Shown: piece by piece, positions 22,525 to 34,192 of the stretch
How positions within the stretch are numbered: position 1 is the first letter of the stretch
Layout of the letters: the number at the start of each line of letters is the position of its first letter
NCBI RefSeq assembly: GCF_000801105.2
Contig: NC_079511.1
Location: 16,453,792 to 16,517,791, forward strand
DNA from: Raphanus sativus
Lineage: Eukaryota; Streptophyta; Magnoliopsida; Brassicales; Brassicaceae
Length of the DNA stretch: 64,000 nucleotides
Direction: 5' to 3'
The notes under the pieces: generated by a model
What the model saw: the letters and a program-made list of their open reading frames with translations, nothing else
Database searches by the model: none
Told to the model about the DNA's origin: nothing
Position numbers and translations under genes: made by a program

Positions 22525-22683
22525 TAATGATCAGTTCATACGTGTATAACAAATTAAACGATGTCTTGCTAAATGCAATTTTGAGGCCATTACATTAGAG
22601 AAATACAAATTTATTTTACATAACAACACCAAAGATGGAATATCACATATCTATAGAGTAGTCAAATGTTCTATGAATATACT

Positions 22684-22870
22684 GGAGCTGTTCGTTTCTC
22701 CATTTCTCATCTCCATTCAGCTGCTTCATCTATGTGATCCATCCAAATGATCCATCCAGATTTTAGGAGCTGTTTGTTTTTCTATTCAGATGAACCATTT
22801 AGATGAGCCATTTGGATGAGTTTTATGTTCGTTTCTTTATTTTTCGTTTCCATCCAGAAAAATGTAGTAA
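22684..22870 (+). repeat. Left subterminal zone with a duplicated end
   Basis: The terminal sequence 'ggagctgttYgttt(c/t)tc/ta' occurs at 22684 and again at about 22767, 83 bp further in. Between and after are several copies of 'gatgaRccatttRgatga'. Confidence 0.55.
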
Positions 22871-23973
22871 GGAAATTACAAATATACCTTTGTTTTATTT
22901 AATCATATGTTTGATATTAATTTTAACTATACTAGTTTTTATTATTTAGTCTAAAATATATTTATACAGAAACTATTTTAAAATTAGAATTTTGACATTT
23001 ATAAAAATTTATTTCATATAAATTTATTTATTTTTATTTAAATTTGCATTAGAATTTAACAACAACTATAGCTTCTAATAAAACTCAAAGTAGAAACTTA
23101 AATTTGAATAAACTTCCAAGCAACTAAAGTAGAAACTCAAATTTTATAAAACTGAAATTTTAAAGTAGAGACTCAAATTTTAATTATCTTTTAATAAACT
23201 TTTAAACAACTCAAAGTAGAAAATCAAATTTTATAAAACTGAAATTTAAAAGATGTCTCCAACAGATAATCATCTTGAATCTTCACATTCTTGACCAGAT
23301 ATGAGCATGATTAAACCAATACGAAGACAAAAACAGTGACTGCAAAAGACATGACTAAACAGAGACTAATTAAACTTTTAAATTCATATAAAAGCAAATG
23401 ATACCATCACTAAAGAGCTCATAACAAACAAAGAACTCACTCATAGCAAAGCAAAATTATCTGGATGGAAAGTAAACTCGTAGCAAACATAGTAACCATC
23501 TTAGACACATAGCAAACAAAGCACTCAGATTCTCTGTTTATTCCAGCAAGAGTCTTTGAATATTTATCATACAAATATTCAATACGTGAATCAAACTAAA
23601 CTAACTAAGAAAAGCATTCAGTTAAAAATGTACTTACATCAGTATCAGGGACAGAGGTCATTGCAACAATTATCTACAAGTCACATAACAGAAAAGGTAT
23701 TAAAACCCACATAACAAAAGCATAATGAAACTTGAAGCTAATATCAAAAACACATGACCAGCCAAGACATGTCAGTACATTTGATGCAAGAAACAAACAA
23801 AAAAAAAGTTAACGAGAGTATAGATGGAACAAACTGCTAACCTGAGTTCTCTCACTTCAAACCAAGATTCTTTCCACTTCAACCTGCAGATATTACAGGA
23901 AAAGAAGATTGAGAATGGAGTTAACACTTAATGAACAAAATCAGTATACTAACAAGCGATACTAAACGTTAAT
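22871..23973. other. Interior of the outer DNA element, left part
   Basis: AT-rich. About 23050-23250 contains repeated phrases ('aaagtagaaactcaaattttataaaactgaaatttt', in up to three forms). No open frame of note. Confidence 0.45.
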
Positions 23974-23978
23974 GTTGT

Positions 23979-24325
23979 TGATAGAGTATTGATATGTGGA
24001 ACTCTATGAACTCTTCTTATTGATCACTCAATACACCAAGTACAAGATAGAACAGAGACTACAAGATGAAATAGAAGATAGCTTTGCAGATTCCGATCAC
24101 AATCACCTTCTCATGGCGAAGATGACTGATCACGACGATCTCATGGCGACCGTGCCGAGACTCATGGCGTCTACGAACAACAACATACAAAGCATACCTT
24201 TCTTCTTCAATCAAACTCTGTATTTATACTTCTATTTGCTTCAGCTATCCCAACTGCAAAGCTTCCATATCAACCAGAGACTCTCCCCTTTAATTCTTGT
24301 CCACGTCAGCAATAAGGATCTATCA
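23979..24325 (-). repeat. 3' LTR of element C
   Basis: 347 bp, TG..CA ends; partner at 39739-40085. Preceded on the minus strand by a purine-rich tract. Confidence 0.9.
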
Positions 24326-24437
24326 ATACTTTCCCCATGAAAACAAGCTTGCCCACAAGCTTGTAAGTCAAGAAATCATCGAACACCTGAATCCTGATCA
24401 TGTTGGTCTCTTTTCCCCTGCTGAAAACTCCAATACT

Positions 24438-25100
24438 TCAACAATTGGCCAAACTGAATATATGAACCTTCTCTTTATACTTGAACATCCAAGGCTTGGC
24501 CATTTTACTTCTCCGCCTTTGTTGCATCACCTTGCCACTGTGAAAATACCAAACACTCCACAATCTTCCATTGTTACGACTCTGTATAGTGCCCGCTTCT
24601 CGTCTTGTAACATATATGTAAGCTTTTTGTACATTAAGCTGCTGTATTTCTGGCCAAGCATCTACTTTACTGACCCTTGCTTTGTACTTAAACATATATG
24701 TCTTCAGAGACTTCTTCTTCTTATAACTCTGTTGTACTCGAACTCGTATCAGATTAAGCTCGTGATGCATTAACAGCACGTCCTTTTCTTCAGGTAAAAG
24801 ACAATTCAGAAATGATGAGACTCTGATTTGTAACCGTTCTTGTATCAACAGCTCAGATTCCTTCTTTGCATCTCTATCATCTCTCCAAATCAGCACAGCC
24901 ACTATCCACAAGCAGATAAGCATGCTCTCATACACTCCCGCCTTTGAAAATAAGCTTGACCTCAAGCTTGAACCGAAGAAAATGATAAGGGATCGCTGCC
25001 ATTCTAGTGTTGTATCTGCCACTGCCCTTGAGAAAGCTGAGCAACCCCATAGCCATTCAACTCCCCTCTGTTCCAGCAACACACTGAAATGATTGGGATC
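24438..25100 (-). CDS. C-terminal part of the element C protein, separated by Athila
   Basis: This minus-strand frame is open from the Athila target site (25100) to a stop at 24438, about 220 residues. With the 12,913 bp of Athila plus one target copy removed, the frame is exactly the continuation of the frame ending at 38009. It is basic and rich in aromatic residues, with two related phrases 'YMFKYKARVSKV' and 'WMFKYKEKVHIF' about 55 residues apart. I recognise no domain. A second frame through 24930-24970 looks like the end of a gypsy polyprotein ('LEVKLIFKGG'), which may hint at the element's origin. Confidence 0.55.
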   Translation of the reverse strand, partial: DPNHFSVLLEQRGVEWLWGCSAFSRAVADTTLEWQRSLIIFFGSSLRSSLFSKAGVYESMLICLWIVAVLIWRDDRDAKKESELLIQERLQIRVSSFLNCLLPEEKDVLLMHHELNLIRVRVQQSYKKKKSLKTYMFKYKARVSKVDAWPEIQQLNVQKAYIYVTRREAGTIQSRNNGRLWSVWYFHSGKVMQQRRRSKMAKPWMFKYKEKVHIFSLANC

Positions 25101-26505
25101 TGATGCTAGGAGTTTCAAGGCTCCTAAAACAAATGTTGTAATATGAGTGAAATGTCGAACCAATTCCAAGGGATTCAAAGCACCAAGAATGCAAGTACTT
25201 CCTTAATCTAAGTGCAATCGATGATTTGAAGATTTCTAGAACCTAGAATGCAATAACTAAACAATAAAAACAGTAAATCAATGAACTTTCTTTTATGAGA
25301 AAGGAGAACTCATGGGTATAGGAATTTAGACCTTGGGTGATCAAGCTTCGAACTAAGGATGACAACAATCAATCAAACTAATCAACCTTAAGCTTAGACA
25401 CAATCCTAAACAAACTCTATGTCTAGATGAATGCTCATTTGCTAACACATTTCAGACATCAAATGTCTTTGGCTGAATAATATAAAAGCAATCATTAACA
25501 ACAAGTCTATTGGCTATCTTAACACCCTTAACAACAAATGTCTTTGGTAAAGTGTGTTAAGATCTTAGGAGAGTTGACTCAGACATATCATCGAACACCT
25601 TGTGGGTGGGAGATGTCTAAAGATCAACTTTTGAGAGGCCAACTCAATAGATGCATTATGAACACTCTCCTAGGCAAGGAATAAGGTTTGATTTATACTA
25701 AAACATCCTAGAACTAACTTAATCACCCTAAATCTTCCTAACCCATGAATTCAATGGTGGATTACTCACTACGGTTCATGATCATTCTTAAACCCATATT
25801 GAATTTCAGATTGATCATAAACAGAGATGAAAATAACAGAAATCAATAAGAAATAAAATAAGAACAAGAGAATCAATGATCCAAAAAGATGAAATCTCCC
25901 AATAGAATGATGTTTACCAAGTGACAAAAGATGATTCTCCCTTTTGATTACAAAAGTATCAATATGAATCAAAGAAAACCTAATGGTTCCCTTTTAAAAT
26001 GTCTAAAATACCCTTTTAAAGTGTTTAAATTCGAGCAAGTAAATGACTTGACCCGGGTAGGAATCATGGTCGACAACCCGGGTCATCCAACCCGCGTCAG
26101 TTTGGTCTTTCTCGGCCAGCTCCAAGCGCCCGGGTAAGGTACCCCGAGCACTCCAACCCGCGTCAGTTTCCTTGCGACGTTGCTCCAGGCGCCCGGGTAC
26201 TCCATCCCCTGCACGAGCAACCCGCGTCATCTCCTTTGGTGAGGCATGCACCCGGGTAAGCTACCCCGGGTCATTCTACCCGGGTCCGACTCATCCAACT
26301 TCATGTGTGGCTTGACTAGACTCCATTCTTCACCCCAATTCGGATCACAAAGCTCCCAAACATCTCAAATCACTCCATGGTACATTCCAACACCTAATAA
26401 GGACAATGAATGCAATATGGACTCTAAAGATGCCTAATTCTTAATCTATATGATCAAAATGTACAAGAATGAATGGCTAGAATCATGCAAATATGTAAGA
26501 TATCA
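25101..26505 (-). repeat. Athila 3' LTR
   Basis: 1405 bp, start TGATGCTAGG and end AAGATATCA on the plus strand. The interior holds the GC-rich minisatellite (26048-26290). Confidence 0.93.
26048..26290 (+). repeat. GC-rich ~65-bp minisatellite in the Athila 3' LTR
   Basis: Three units each starting 'caacccgcgtca' and containing 'gcgcccgggta' or 'caCCCGGGTA', with extra CCCGGGT palindromes at both ends. The same block is at 37551-37793 in the other LTR, and a diverged form at 30430-30730 inside the element. It contrasts sharply with the AT-rich LTR around it. Confidence 0.85.
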
Positions 26506-26520
26506 ACTCCCCTACACTAG
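26506..26520 (-). other. Athila polypurine tract
   Basis: On the minus strand GTGTAGGGGAGT abuts the 3' LTR, the typical position and composition of the plus-strand primer. Confidence 0.7.
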
Positions 26521-28011
26521 TCATTTACTTGTCCACAAGTAAACTTTCAAGAACTAATAGGGGAAGAGGTTTGAAGGCGGGAGCTCATAGCCAAGAGAAA
26601 CACATAAAGCACTCGTTTCAACATCTGATTCAACATGAGCACACTCTCTCTTATTATCCTCTAGCTTCTCTAGGCCTATCTCAACTCAACATTATGCATT
26701 CACACATTCAATTCAGCCAACTCTCACATTCATTAAGCAATACAACAAGTGAGCTCTATGCAAATGGTCAATTGGTCCAAGTCATTTGGGTAAGGGAAGG
26801 CTTTTTTTTCATTCTAGTGATCAAGGGGCTCACAACTCATTATCTTCAAGGCTTCACTCTCAAAACAAGTAGCCTTGACATTGCACATAATATATCTAAG
26901 AAAGGGATCAACTAATGCATACAATGCTCAATCTTCATTGTTCTACCCTTTTTCAAACATACAAGTGACACAATTATTCCCCAAGTTACACCCATCTCAT
27001 ATCTCTCACCCAAAAATCTCAAGAACACCTCTATAAACTCTTCAATCAAGGGAAAGACTTAAACTTTTAATACACAACCTCTTAGCTCATTCTCACTTTG
27101 CTAGCCCCCTTTATCTTTTTTTTTTTTTTTTTTTTTATTATTTTTTGGTTACTTTTTTTTTTTTTTTTATTTGGAGGCCAAGACTTTCACAACTTTGAGC
27201 TAGAGGTTTATACAATTCCCAATAAGACAATTAAGCACAAGAGTTCATTCATTTCCTTTCAACTTTCAAGTTCCCTAGTCAAACTTTACAACACTCACCC
27301 CCCACATATGGCTAGACAATATGGTATCCAATCTAGCAAGAATGAAGACTGAGCATTGTCGTTCCCAATACTCTCAAGATTATGCACATGTAAGACTTTC
27401 CGAAAAAGGCCTCACTCAACAATCAATTAAGGCTTAAAAGGAGGAGAAGGTTTTAGGGAGTGGAGTGCCACTAGAGATTGTCAAAAAGATCGGCATAAAA
27501 GGCGCGACAATTCTAGTGTGTATATCCATGACTTAGCACACAAGGGACCATGAGCAAGAAATTAGGTTCATTCAGTTCATTCAAGGTTGTAGTTGGCTTA
27601 AGAGATTGAGTTTCAGGGAGAGTTTTCAAGGCACGAAGCTTATAAGGTTTTCAAGAGAGGTGCATGAACTATACGAGGCTAGACAGTGCTCTCTACAAGG
27701 CGATTTAAATCATTGCTCCCAATGCAAATGAATGCAACCTATATGCTCTAGACTCTCCTAAAAGTGCAAATGATACAAACTAAATGATTTTTTTTTTTTT
27801 TCAAATTTTTCAAATGTTTTTTTTTTTTTATATTATGCTAAATGTAAGACTCGATTAAAAACACCAAAACATATAAAAGATCAGCAACTTGGTACCTCCC
27901 CCACACTTAAGTCACACAGTCTCTGTGTTATCAAGTAGTGAGAGATACCCAAAAGAAAACAAAAAGCAAGAAAAAAAATGGTATATACAAGGATAGAGTG
28001 AAGGAGTACCT
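26521..28011. other. Athila 3' non-coding region
   Basis: About 1.5 kb with poly-T/poly-A tracts (27117-27170 and 27788-27830) and scattered short ORFs without recognisable domains. No terminal repeats of another insertion seen. Confidence 0.5.
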
Positions 28012-29844
28012 CTATGGAGCATGGGAAGAGGCTGATGCCTCGCCCTCGGAGTTTTCTTCCTCATCAGTTGAGGCTAGTGAAGGTGACTTGTTGCCTGAAG
28101 TAGAGGATAGAGCTGGTGGGTTTCTCTTCTGGCGGAGGAACTGCTTCTTTGTAAGAGGAAAACTGAGTGCCAAAGGATCATGTGGGGGCTGAGGCTGTGG
28201 AGCAAAGATGTCACCAAATTCTTCTGCAGTGCATCCGGCTACAGCCCCTCTAGTTAAGATATCAGTCACCTTCCTCATGAATTGAGCTGAAGCCTCAGCT
28301 TGCCTCTTCACAGTCTTACTCAGCTTTTTGCACTTGTTTTTGAGCTTGAAGATGGTTCTGTCCTGAGCCTTGTTCCATCTCTGGAGAGTTCCAATATGCT
28401 CATGAGCATGGCGAAGAGGTCCATCTGCTAGAGCACATGTGCGCTGCTAGAAGTGGTAACGAGGAGGGCCAAACAGAAACTCCTTGTTCTTGCTTGTATG
28501 GTCTGGCTGAAACACATTGCATTTGTCTGCAGACTTCTTCTTCTTGGGAGAGCTCATGAGGCCTAGAGGGCCATGGGATCCAAGGAAATGTTCTTCCCCA
28601 ATGTCAAAGCTGATCGCTCCTGGCTCCGTCAAACTTGTTAGCTCCCAGTTTGGGAGAAGCACTTCCACTGTCTTTGTAGACTGAAGGTAAGAGTAGACAC
28701 AAATTCCATGGAACCTTCCACTGAAGTACTGAGCTTTCTTCAAGTAGTTTCCATCCAAGAAAGAGGGGCCAGTTGCATCCTTTCCCAAGTCGATCCCTTT
28801 GTGTTCAAGCAATGGAGTTATCAAGCCACCAATTCCAATCTGTGGGTCAGAGTCAGGAGTTGTCCAAGCCCAGTCTTTATAGTACATGTGACGCTTCACA
28901 AAGAATCCCACCATGCCAAAGTTCTTGTAGAAATCAGTGCTTACAGGAGGCAGCTGAGGAGGTGAAGCAAAGTGTTGGACTGTTTGGTGAAGGAATTCCA
29001 AATCCTCATCAGGGACATTGCTTGGTTCCTTTCTTGGGAAGATGGTGTGGACTATCAACCTGTGGAGATAACGCACTGTAGGATGTCGAATGGAAGCGTT
29101 TTTATCTCTGCTGGCCTTTCGATCCTTGCCCGCTAGTAGCTTCCAAACCAGGTTGGTAAGCTTTTCCTCCTTGGAGGTAGCAGCAAGTGTGGGAATGGAG
29201 GACTCTTTCAAGTCCTTAAGACCAAGCACTTCCCCAATGTCTTTGAAGCCCATGGAGTAGAATCTCCCATTGACTTTGAACTTTATCCTGCCCCATCCTT
29301 GCTTCACATGCTTAGAGGAGTGAAATGTGGCCTCTAATGATGACAAGAACTGACATGAGACCTCCTTGTAGGTTGGGTATGCCATGGAGTAAAAGCTTTG
29401 CATGTTCATGTGCTCTAACATTAGCTTGATGTCGTCCTCCATCTGTAACTCTTCCATCATCTTGACATCATTAAATCTAGTTGCAGGCCAAGCCACACCA
29501 TTCTTCAAGTGTGCAAAAAGTTCAGATTCAGTGGGTTTCTTGCTCGTATCCCTCTCAACAGCAACTTCTTTTCCCTTAGACATCTTGGCTTTCTTGAGGG
29601 GAGCTTCTTCTTCTTCAATGATGTCCTCACTTTCCTCCACAGTAGGAGGTGCTACACCCTTGTCTCTTTGCGTTTTAGCTCTTTTTGTTCTCTCCCTTGC
29701 CTCTTTCACATCTAAAGCTCGCTGCCTAAGACGATCTTTCTCTGATTCTGGCATGGAGCCTAAAGGCTTCCCAAGCTGAGCGGTCTCTCTTTGTGCAGCC
29801 TCTTCTCTCTCAGCTGCGAGTGATGCCTCATTTGTTCTTCCCAT
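28012..29844 (-). pseudogene. Athila third ORF (env-like position; ATHILA ORF family), one in-frame stop
   Basis: ATG at 29844; 465 codons to TAG at 28447, then the same frame continues open to 28012 (~610 codons in all). The N-terminus is a charged, K/E-rich helix region with basic clusters. The middle carries the family pattern 'MQSFYSMAYPTYKEVSCQFL' and 'NGRFYSMGFKDIGEVLGL'. The C-terminal part is charged, with helical and then acidic serine-rich segments. In Athila this position is called env-like, but I see no signal peptide, no clear membrane segment and no sign that it acts as an envelope. Function unknown. Confidence 0.72.
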
Positions 29845-30429
29845 TTGAACCTGAAAAGTTCAAACTTGGAAAAGAGTAAGTATCTGAGAGTAGAGAGAAA
29901 TTTTCAACTAAGCAAAATTCAAGCATCAATGAGTTATAAAATGAGAAGACTTCTTAAGAAAACTCTAAAGCACTTTGACTAACCAAGCCAAGCCCTAATC
30001 ATTCTCAATTAAGCAACTTTTGAAAAATCCACAAATCTCATGAACCCTAACTTTTCAAAATTTAAATCAGCTCAAATTCACCAAGAAATCAACAATCCCA
30101 CATGATATATAAGCTTCCCCTAGTCTATTTCACAAGAATCTAGCAAGAGAATGGTCAAATTTCAAGATGAAAATTCTAGGGTTCATGAGGCTTACGAATT
30201 TGATCTTTAAGATACCATACCTTGCTTTGGATGAAAGGAAGAAGTGAGATGATGCGAGAAAATCGACTGTAGAGGCGAAAGCTTTGATTTAGGAAAAAGA
30301 ATGGATTGATTTGGTGGAGAATTGAGTGAGATATGGAGTTTTAAGTGAGGGAAGGTTGAGAGTTTGTGAAAGAGAGAGCGTGAAAAGAGAGGGAGAGATG
30401 TCGTAGGTTTAGGAAAAAGAAGGGGGCAG
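29845..30429. other. Athila spacer upstream of the third ORF
   Basis: Non-coding. On the minus strand 29844-30250 is A/T-rich and precedes the ATG of the third ORF; a splice acceptor for a subgenomic RNA would be expected here, but I could not fix one. Confidence 0.4.
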
Positions 30430-30730
30430 CGAACCGGGTCGGGTCAGAGGAGAGAAGACTTACCTGGGCGCGAATCGGGTCGGGCTTCTGCGCGCGGGTG
30501 ATCCTCTCCGGGTCAGTCTACCCGCGTCGGATATGTTTTCTCGGCCTGTTCGTGCGCCCGGGTACCGCGTCCCGCGTGAAGCAACCCGCGTCAAACCCTT
30601 GTTGATGTCTCTCCAAGCGCGCTCGGGTGATGCTCCCCGAGTCCAGCTACCCGCGCTGATCATGTCCCACAGTGACTCTTCATGCGATCGGGTAATGCTA
30701 CCCGGGTTATACAACCCGGGTCACTGTGGC
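30430..30730 (+). repeat. Internal GC-rich minisatellite between pol and the third ORF
   Basis: About four diverged units with the same words as the LTR blocks ('acccgcgtc', 'gcgcccgggta', 'tctcggcc', 'ctacccgggttatacaacccgggtc'), in the same orientation. It is followed by a T-run of about 28 bases (30733-30760). Confidence 0.8.
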
Positions 30731-30881
30731 GTTTTTTTTTTTTTTTTTTTTTTTTTTTCAGAAAACAAAGTGAAAAGTATTAAAATGAAAATATAAATGC
30801 AATATGTGCAAGGATAGACATGGGACTTCCTCCCAAGTGAGCTTGTTTAAAGTCTCTAGCTTGACTTTACCTCCTTCGGGG

Positions 30882-31190
30882 TTAGGCCGGGGTGGGATCA
30901 GAAAGTGGAGTTGAGACTCCATCTTCCTTTGGTGCTGTGGCCATGTAGAGCTTAACTCTTTGCCCGTTGACTGTGAAGTCTCTTCCATCAGTACCCCACA
31001 AAACAATAGCCCCATAAGGTCTGATCTCTTTGACCTTGAATGGACCGGACCACCTTGACTTGAGCTTTCCTGGAAACAACTTCAGCCTAGAGTTGTAAAG
31101 AAGAACTTGGTCTCCTTCCTTGAACTCTCTCTTCAGAATGCTCTTGTCATGGAAAGCCTTGGTCTTTTCCTTGTAGATCCTTGAATTCTC
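30882..31190 (-). pseudogene. Integrase C-terminal tail, out of frame
   Basis: Reads 'MFPGKLKSRWSGPFKVKEIRPYGAIVLW' (from about 31079), the known end of Athila integrase, then 'VNGQRVKLYMA' and a stop at 30882. A frameshift near 31185 separates it from the main integrase frame. Confidence 0.75.
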
Positions 31191-33001
31191 AAAGCATCCA
31201 TCCTTATCTCATCAAGTTCATGGAGTTGAAAAAGTCTCTTTTCCTTGGCACTCTTGATGTCAAAGTTCAGCAACTTTACTGCCCATAGTGCCTTGTACTC
31301 AAGCTCCACTGGCAAATGACAAGACTTCCCATAGACAAGGTTGAAAGGTGTGGTTCCCAAGGGTGTCTTGTAAGCTGTCCTATAAGCCCAAAGTGCATCA
31401 TCAAGTTTAGTAGACCAATCCTTCCTTGTAATCCCCACAATCTTCTCCAAAATGGACTTGATCTCTCTGTTAGAAACCTCAACCTGACCACTTGTCTGAG
31501 GATGGTAAGGAGTTGCTACCTTGTGCTTCACACCCTTCTTCTTGAGAAGCCCTTCAATCAGTTTGTTAGTGAAGTGGGAGCCTCCATCACTGATCACAAC
31601 CCTTGGGACTCCAAACCTTGGAAAGATGACACTCTTGAACATCTTGGTTACCACCTTAGCATCATTGGTGGGACTTGCTATGGCTTCCACCCATTTTGAA
31701 ACATAATCAACAGCCACAAGGATGTATTTGTTGCCATGAGATGATGGGAATGGTCCCATGAAGTCAATACCCCACACGTCAAACACTTCAACTTCAAGGA
31801 TAGGGTTTTGAGGCATCTCATTCCTCTTGGTAATGTTTCCTCTTCTTTGGCATGAATCACACCTCAAAACAAAATCTTGTGTATCCTTGAACATGTGTGG
31901 CCACCAGAACCCTGCTTGTAGCACTTTTGCAACAGTCTTGAAGGTGGCAAAGTGACCTCCATAAGATGATCCATGACAGTGTGTAAGGATCCCTTCAACT
32001 TCTTCATTGGCAACCACTCTTCTGTAGAGCTGATCCTTGCAGAGAATGTAGAGGTAAGGCTCGTCCCAATAGTATCTCTTCACATCCTTGAAGAACTTCT
32101 TCTTGGCATAGCCCACAAGATTCAAAGGTTCTTTTCCTGTGGCTAAGTAGTTCACCAAATCAGTATACCAAGGTTCCTTCTCTTCAGTAGCTTTAACATC
32201 TTCAAGCTTTCTACCAGTCTCACAAGCTGCCATCACTGCTCCAATAGCCATGATCTGCTCTTCTGGAAGTCCCTCATCAATAGGAACACCACATTCTATT
32301 TTCAGTCTAGACAAGTGATCAGCTACAAAATTTTCAACTCCAGGCTTGTCTCTAATCTCCAAATCAAACTCTTGGAGCAAAAGGATCCATCTCAGAAGCC
32401 TCGGTTTTGCATCCTTCTTGGCCAAAAGGTGTCTCAGAGCTGCATGATCTGTGTAGACAATGACTTTAGACCCCACCAAATAGGTCCTGAACTTCTCAAA
32501 TGCAAATACAATGGCTAGCATCTCCTTCTCTGTTGTGGCATACTTCATCTGAGCATCATTCAAGGTTTGGCTCGCATAGTAGATCACATGAGTCTTGCCA
32601 TCTTTCTTCTGGCCCAAAACAGCTCCCACAACATAGTCACTAGCATCACACATGATCTCAAAGGGTAGACTCCAATCTGGTGGCTGGAAAATGGGAGCAT
32701 TTACAAGCTCATTCTTCAACTTCTTGAAAGCTTCTAGACATTCCTTACCAAAGAGAAAGATCTCTTCCTTGCATAACAGTCTAGTGAGTGGCCTGGCGAT
32801 CTTGGAGAAGTCCTGAATGAACCTTCTATAGAAACCAGCATGCCCCAAGAAGCTCCTGATGTCTTTCACTGTCTTTGGTGGAGCCAAACTGACCATCACA
32901 TCAATCTTTGCTTTGTCCACCTCAATCCCCTTCTCTGATATCTTGTGTCCAAGAACAATCCCTTCTTTAACCATGAAGTGACACTTCTCCCAGTTGAGCA
33001 C
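31133..33001 (-). CDS. Athila RNase H and integrase
   Basis: 622 codons. First the RT connection ('[12 protein letters not shown]', '[13 protein letters not shown]'), then RNase H ('[17 protein letters not shown]', '[15 protein letters not shown]', '[12 protein letters not shown]'). Integrase follows with an HHCC zinc module ('[13 protein letters not shown]'), catalytic residues in 'GIDFMGPFP', '[10 protein letters not shown]' and '[14 protein letters not shown]' (D, D, E), and the conserved '[15 protein letters not shown]'. The frame shifts at about 31185, so the last residues before the stop at 31133 are out of frame. The true C-terminus continues at 31190-30882. Confidence 0.9.
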   Translation of the reverse strand: MLNWEKCHFMVKEGIVLGHKISEKGIEVDKAKIDVMVSLAPPKTVKDIRSFLGHAGFYRRFIQDFSKIARPLTRLLCKEEIFLFGKECLEAFKKLKNELVNAPIFQPPDWSLPFEIMCDASDYVVGAVLGQKKDGKTHVIYYASQTLNDAQMKYATTEKEMLAIVFAFEKFRTYLVGSKVIVYTDHAALRHLLAKKDAKPRLLRWILLLQEFDLEIRDKPGVENFVADHLSRLKIECGVPIDEGLPEEQIMAIGAVMAACETGRKLEDVKATEEKEPWYTDLVNYLATGKEPLNLVGYAKKKFFKDVKRYYWDEPYLYILCKDQLYRRVVANEEVEGILTHCHGSSYGGHFATFKTVAKVLQAGFWWPHMFKDTQDFVLRCDSCQRRGNITKRNEMPQNPILEVEVFDVWGIDFMGPFPSSHGNKYILVAVDYVSKWVEAIASPTNDAKVVTKMFKSVIFPRFGVPRVVISDGGSHFTNKLIEGLLKKKGVKHKVATPYHPQTSGQVEVSNREIKSILEKIVGITRKDWSTKLDDALWAYRTAYKTPLGTTPFNLVYGKSCHLPVELEYKALWAVKLLNFDIKSAKEKRLFQLHELDEIRMDALRIQGSTRKRPRLSMTRAF

Positions 33002-33022
33002 AAGGTTGGTGTCTTCACATCT

Positions 33023-34174
33023 CTATAGGACCCTGCACAAATTAGACAAACAAGCAGAAAACGAAGATCCGTAGACAGAGAAGTCATCCATAAACACCTC
33101 GACAACATCTTCAATAAGATCAGAGAAAATCGACATCATGCACCTTTGAAAGGTGGCTGGAGCATTGCACAGCCCAAATGGCATCCTTCGATAAGCAAAG
33201 ATACCATAGGGGCATGTGAATGTCGTTTTCTCTTGATCATTGGGATGTATGGGTATTTGGAAGAACCCTGAATACCCGTCAAGAAAACAATAGAATGGAT
33301 GATTTGCAAGTCTCTCAAGCATCTGATCAATAAATGGCAATGGAAAATGATCCTTTCTAGATGCAGAGTTCAGTTTTCGGTAATCAATGCACGTTCTATG
33401 TCCTGTGATGGTTCTTGTGGGTATTAGTTCATCCTTATCATTTTTCACCACAGTGATCCCACCCTTCTTTGGAACCACATGCACAGGAGATACCCATTTA
33501 GAATCTGAAATAGGGTAAATCACACCAGCATCTAAGAGTTTAAGAATCTCCTTCTTTACAACATCCTTCAGGTTAGGATTTAACCTTCTTTGATGCTCGA
33601 TAGAAGTCATTGATTCATCCTCAAGATGTATCCTATGCATGCACAAAGTGGGTGAGATCCCTTTGATATCATCAAGGGAGTAACCTATTGCTTTTCTAAA
33701 CCTTTTAAGTGTTTTCAAAAGTTCAGCAAGCTCAGGTTCAGTAAGTTCACTACTCACAATGACAGGATAGGTCTCATTAGGGCCAAGGAATGCATACCTT
33801 ACACCATGGGGGAGTGGTTTGAGCTCCACCTTGGGTGCCTTAAGCTCGCTCCAGTCATCTTGCTGGGTGTTCTCTTGTTGAGTCACTGAAGCTACTTGAT
33901 GGACCACTTGTGGCAGCTCTTCGTACTGATCCTTACTCTCAAACCCCTTGTGTGAATCCAGCATCATCCCATAGGCTGTACTCTCCAGGTTCTCAATGAC
34001 TTCAGCCCCTTTCTCCACTATCAAAGCCAGCTGTAGAGGATCTTCTAGAGACAGCTCTTCAAGGAGTTCATCAGCCAGAGCATCCATCTCTTCAATGTAG
34101 AAGATTTGTCCTTGCACAGTTGGTTTCTTCATAACCTCCTTGATGTCAAAGTGGAGAATGTGTCTCTTACCCAA
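33023..34174 (-). CDS. Athila reverse transcriptase
   Basis: 383 codons, same frame as protease and integrase. RT motifs in order: 'GVIYPISDSKWVSPVHVVPKKGG', 'GHRTCIDYRKLN', 'HFPLPFIDQMLERL', 'FFQIPIHPNDQEKTTFTCPYG', 'MPFGLCNAPATFQRCM', and the catalytic 'VFMDDFSVYG' near the end. RT copies the element RNA into DNA in the particle. It ends at an in-frame TAG (33023), after which the same frame continues into RNase H, so the polyprotein is cut by a point mutation. Confidence 0.88.
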   Translation of the reverse strand: MGKRHILHFDIKEVMKKPTVQGQIFYIEEMDALADELLEELSLEDPLQLALIVEKGAEVIENLESTAYGMMLDSHKGFESKDQYEELPQVVHQVASVTQQENTQQDDWSELKAPKVELKPLPHGVRYAFLGPNETYPVIVSSELTEPELAELLKTLKRFRKAIGYSLDDIKGISPTLCMHRIHLEDESMTSIEHQRRLNPNLKDVVKKEILKLLDAGVIYPISDSKWVSPVHVVPKKGGITVVKNDKDELIPTRTITGHRTCIDYRKLNSASRKDHFPLPFIDQMLERLANHPFYCFLDGYSGFFQIPIHPNDQEKTTFTCPYGIFAYRRMPFGLCNAPATFQRCMMSIFSDLIEDVVEVFMDDFSVYGSSFSACLSNLCRVL

Positions 34175-34192
34175 GTGGAGATCAATCTTGCC

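Noticed and set aside
24930..24975. End of a gypsy polyprotein in element C
   Set aside because: The phrase is suggestive, but the long open frame is a different one; kept only as a hint to origin.
28708..29779. Plus-strand ORFs opposite the Athila third ORF
   Set aside because: Shadows of the minus-strand gene in other frames.
30533..30796. ORFs in the internal Athila minisatellite
   Set aside because: They follow the GC-rich repeat and have no codon logic or domain.
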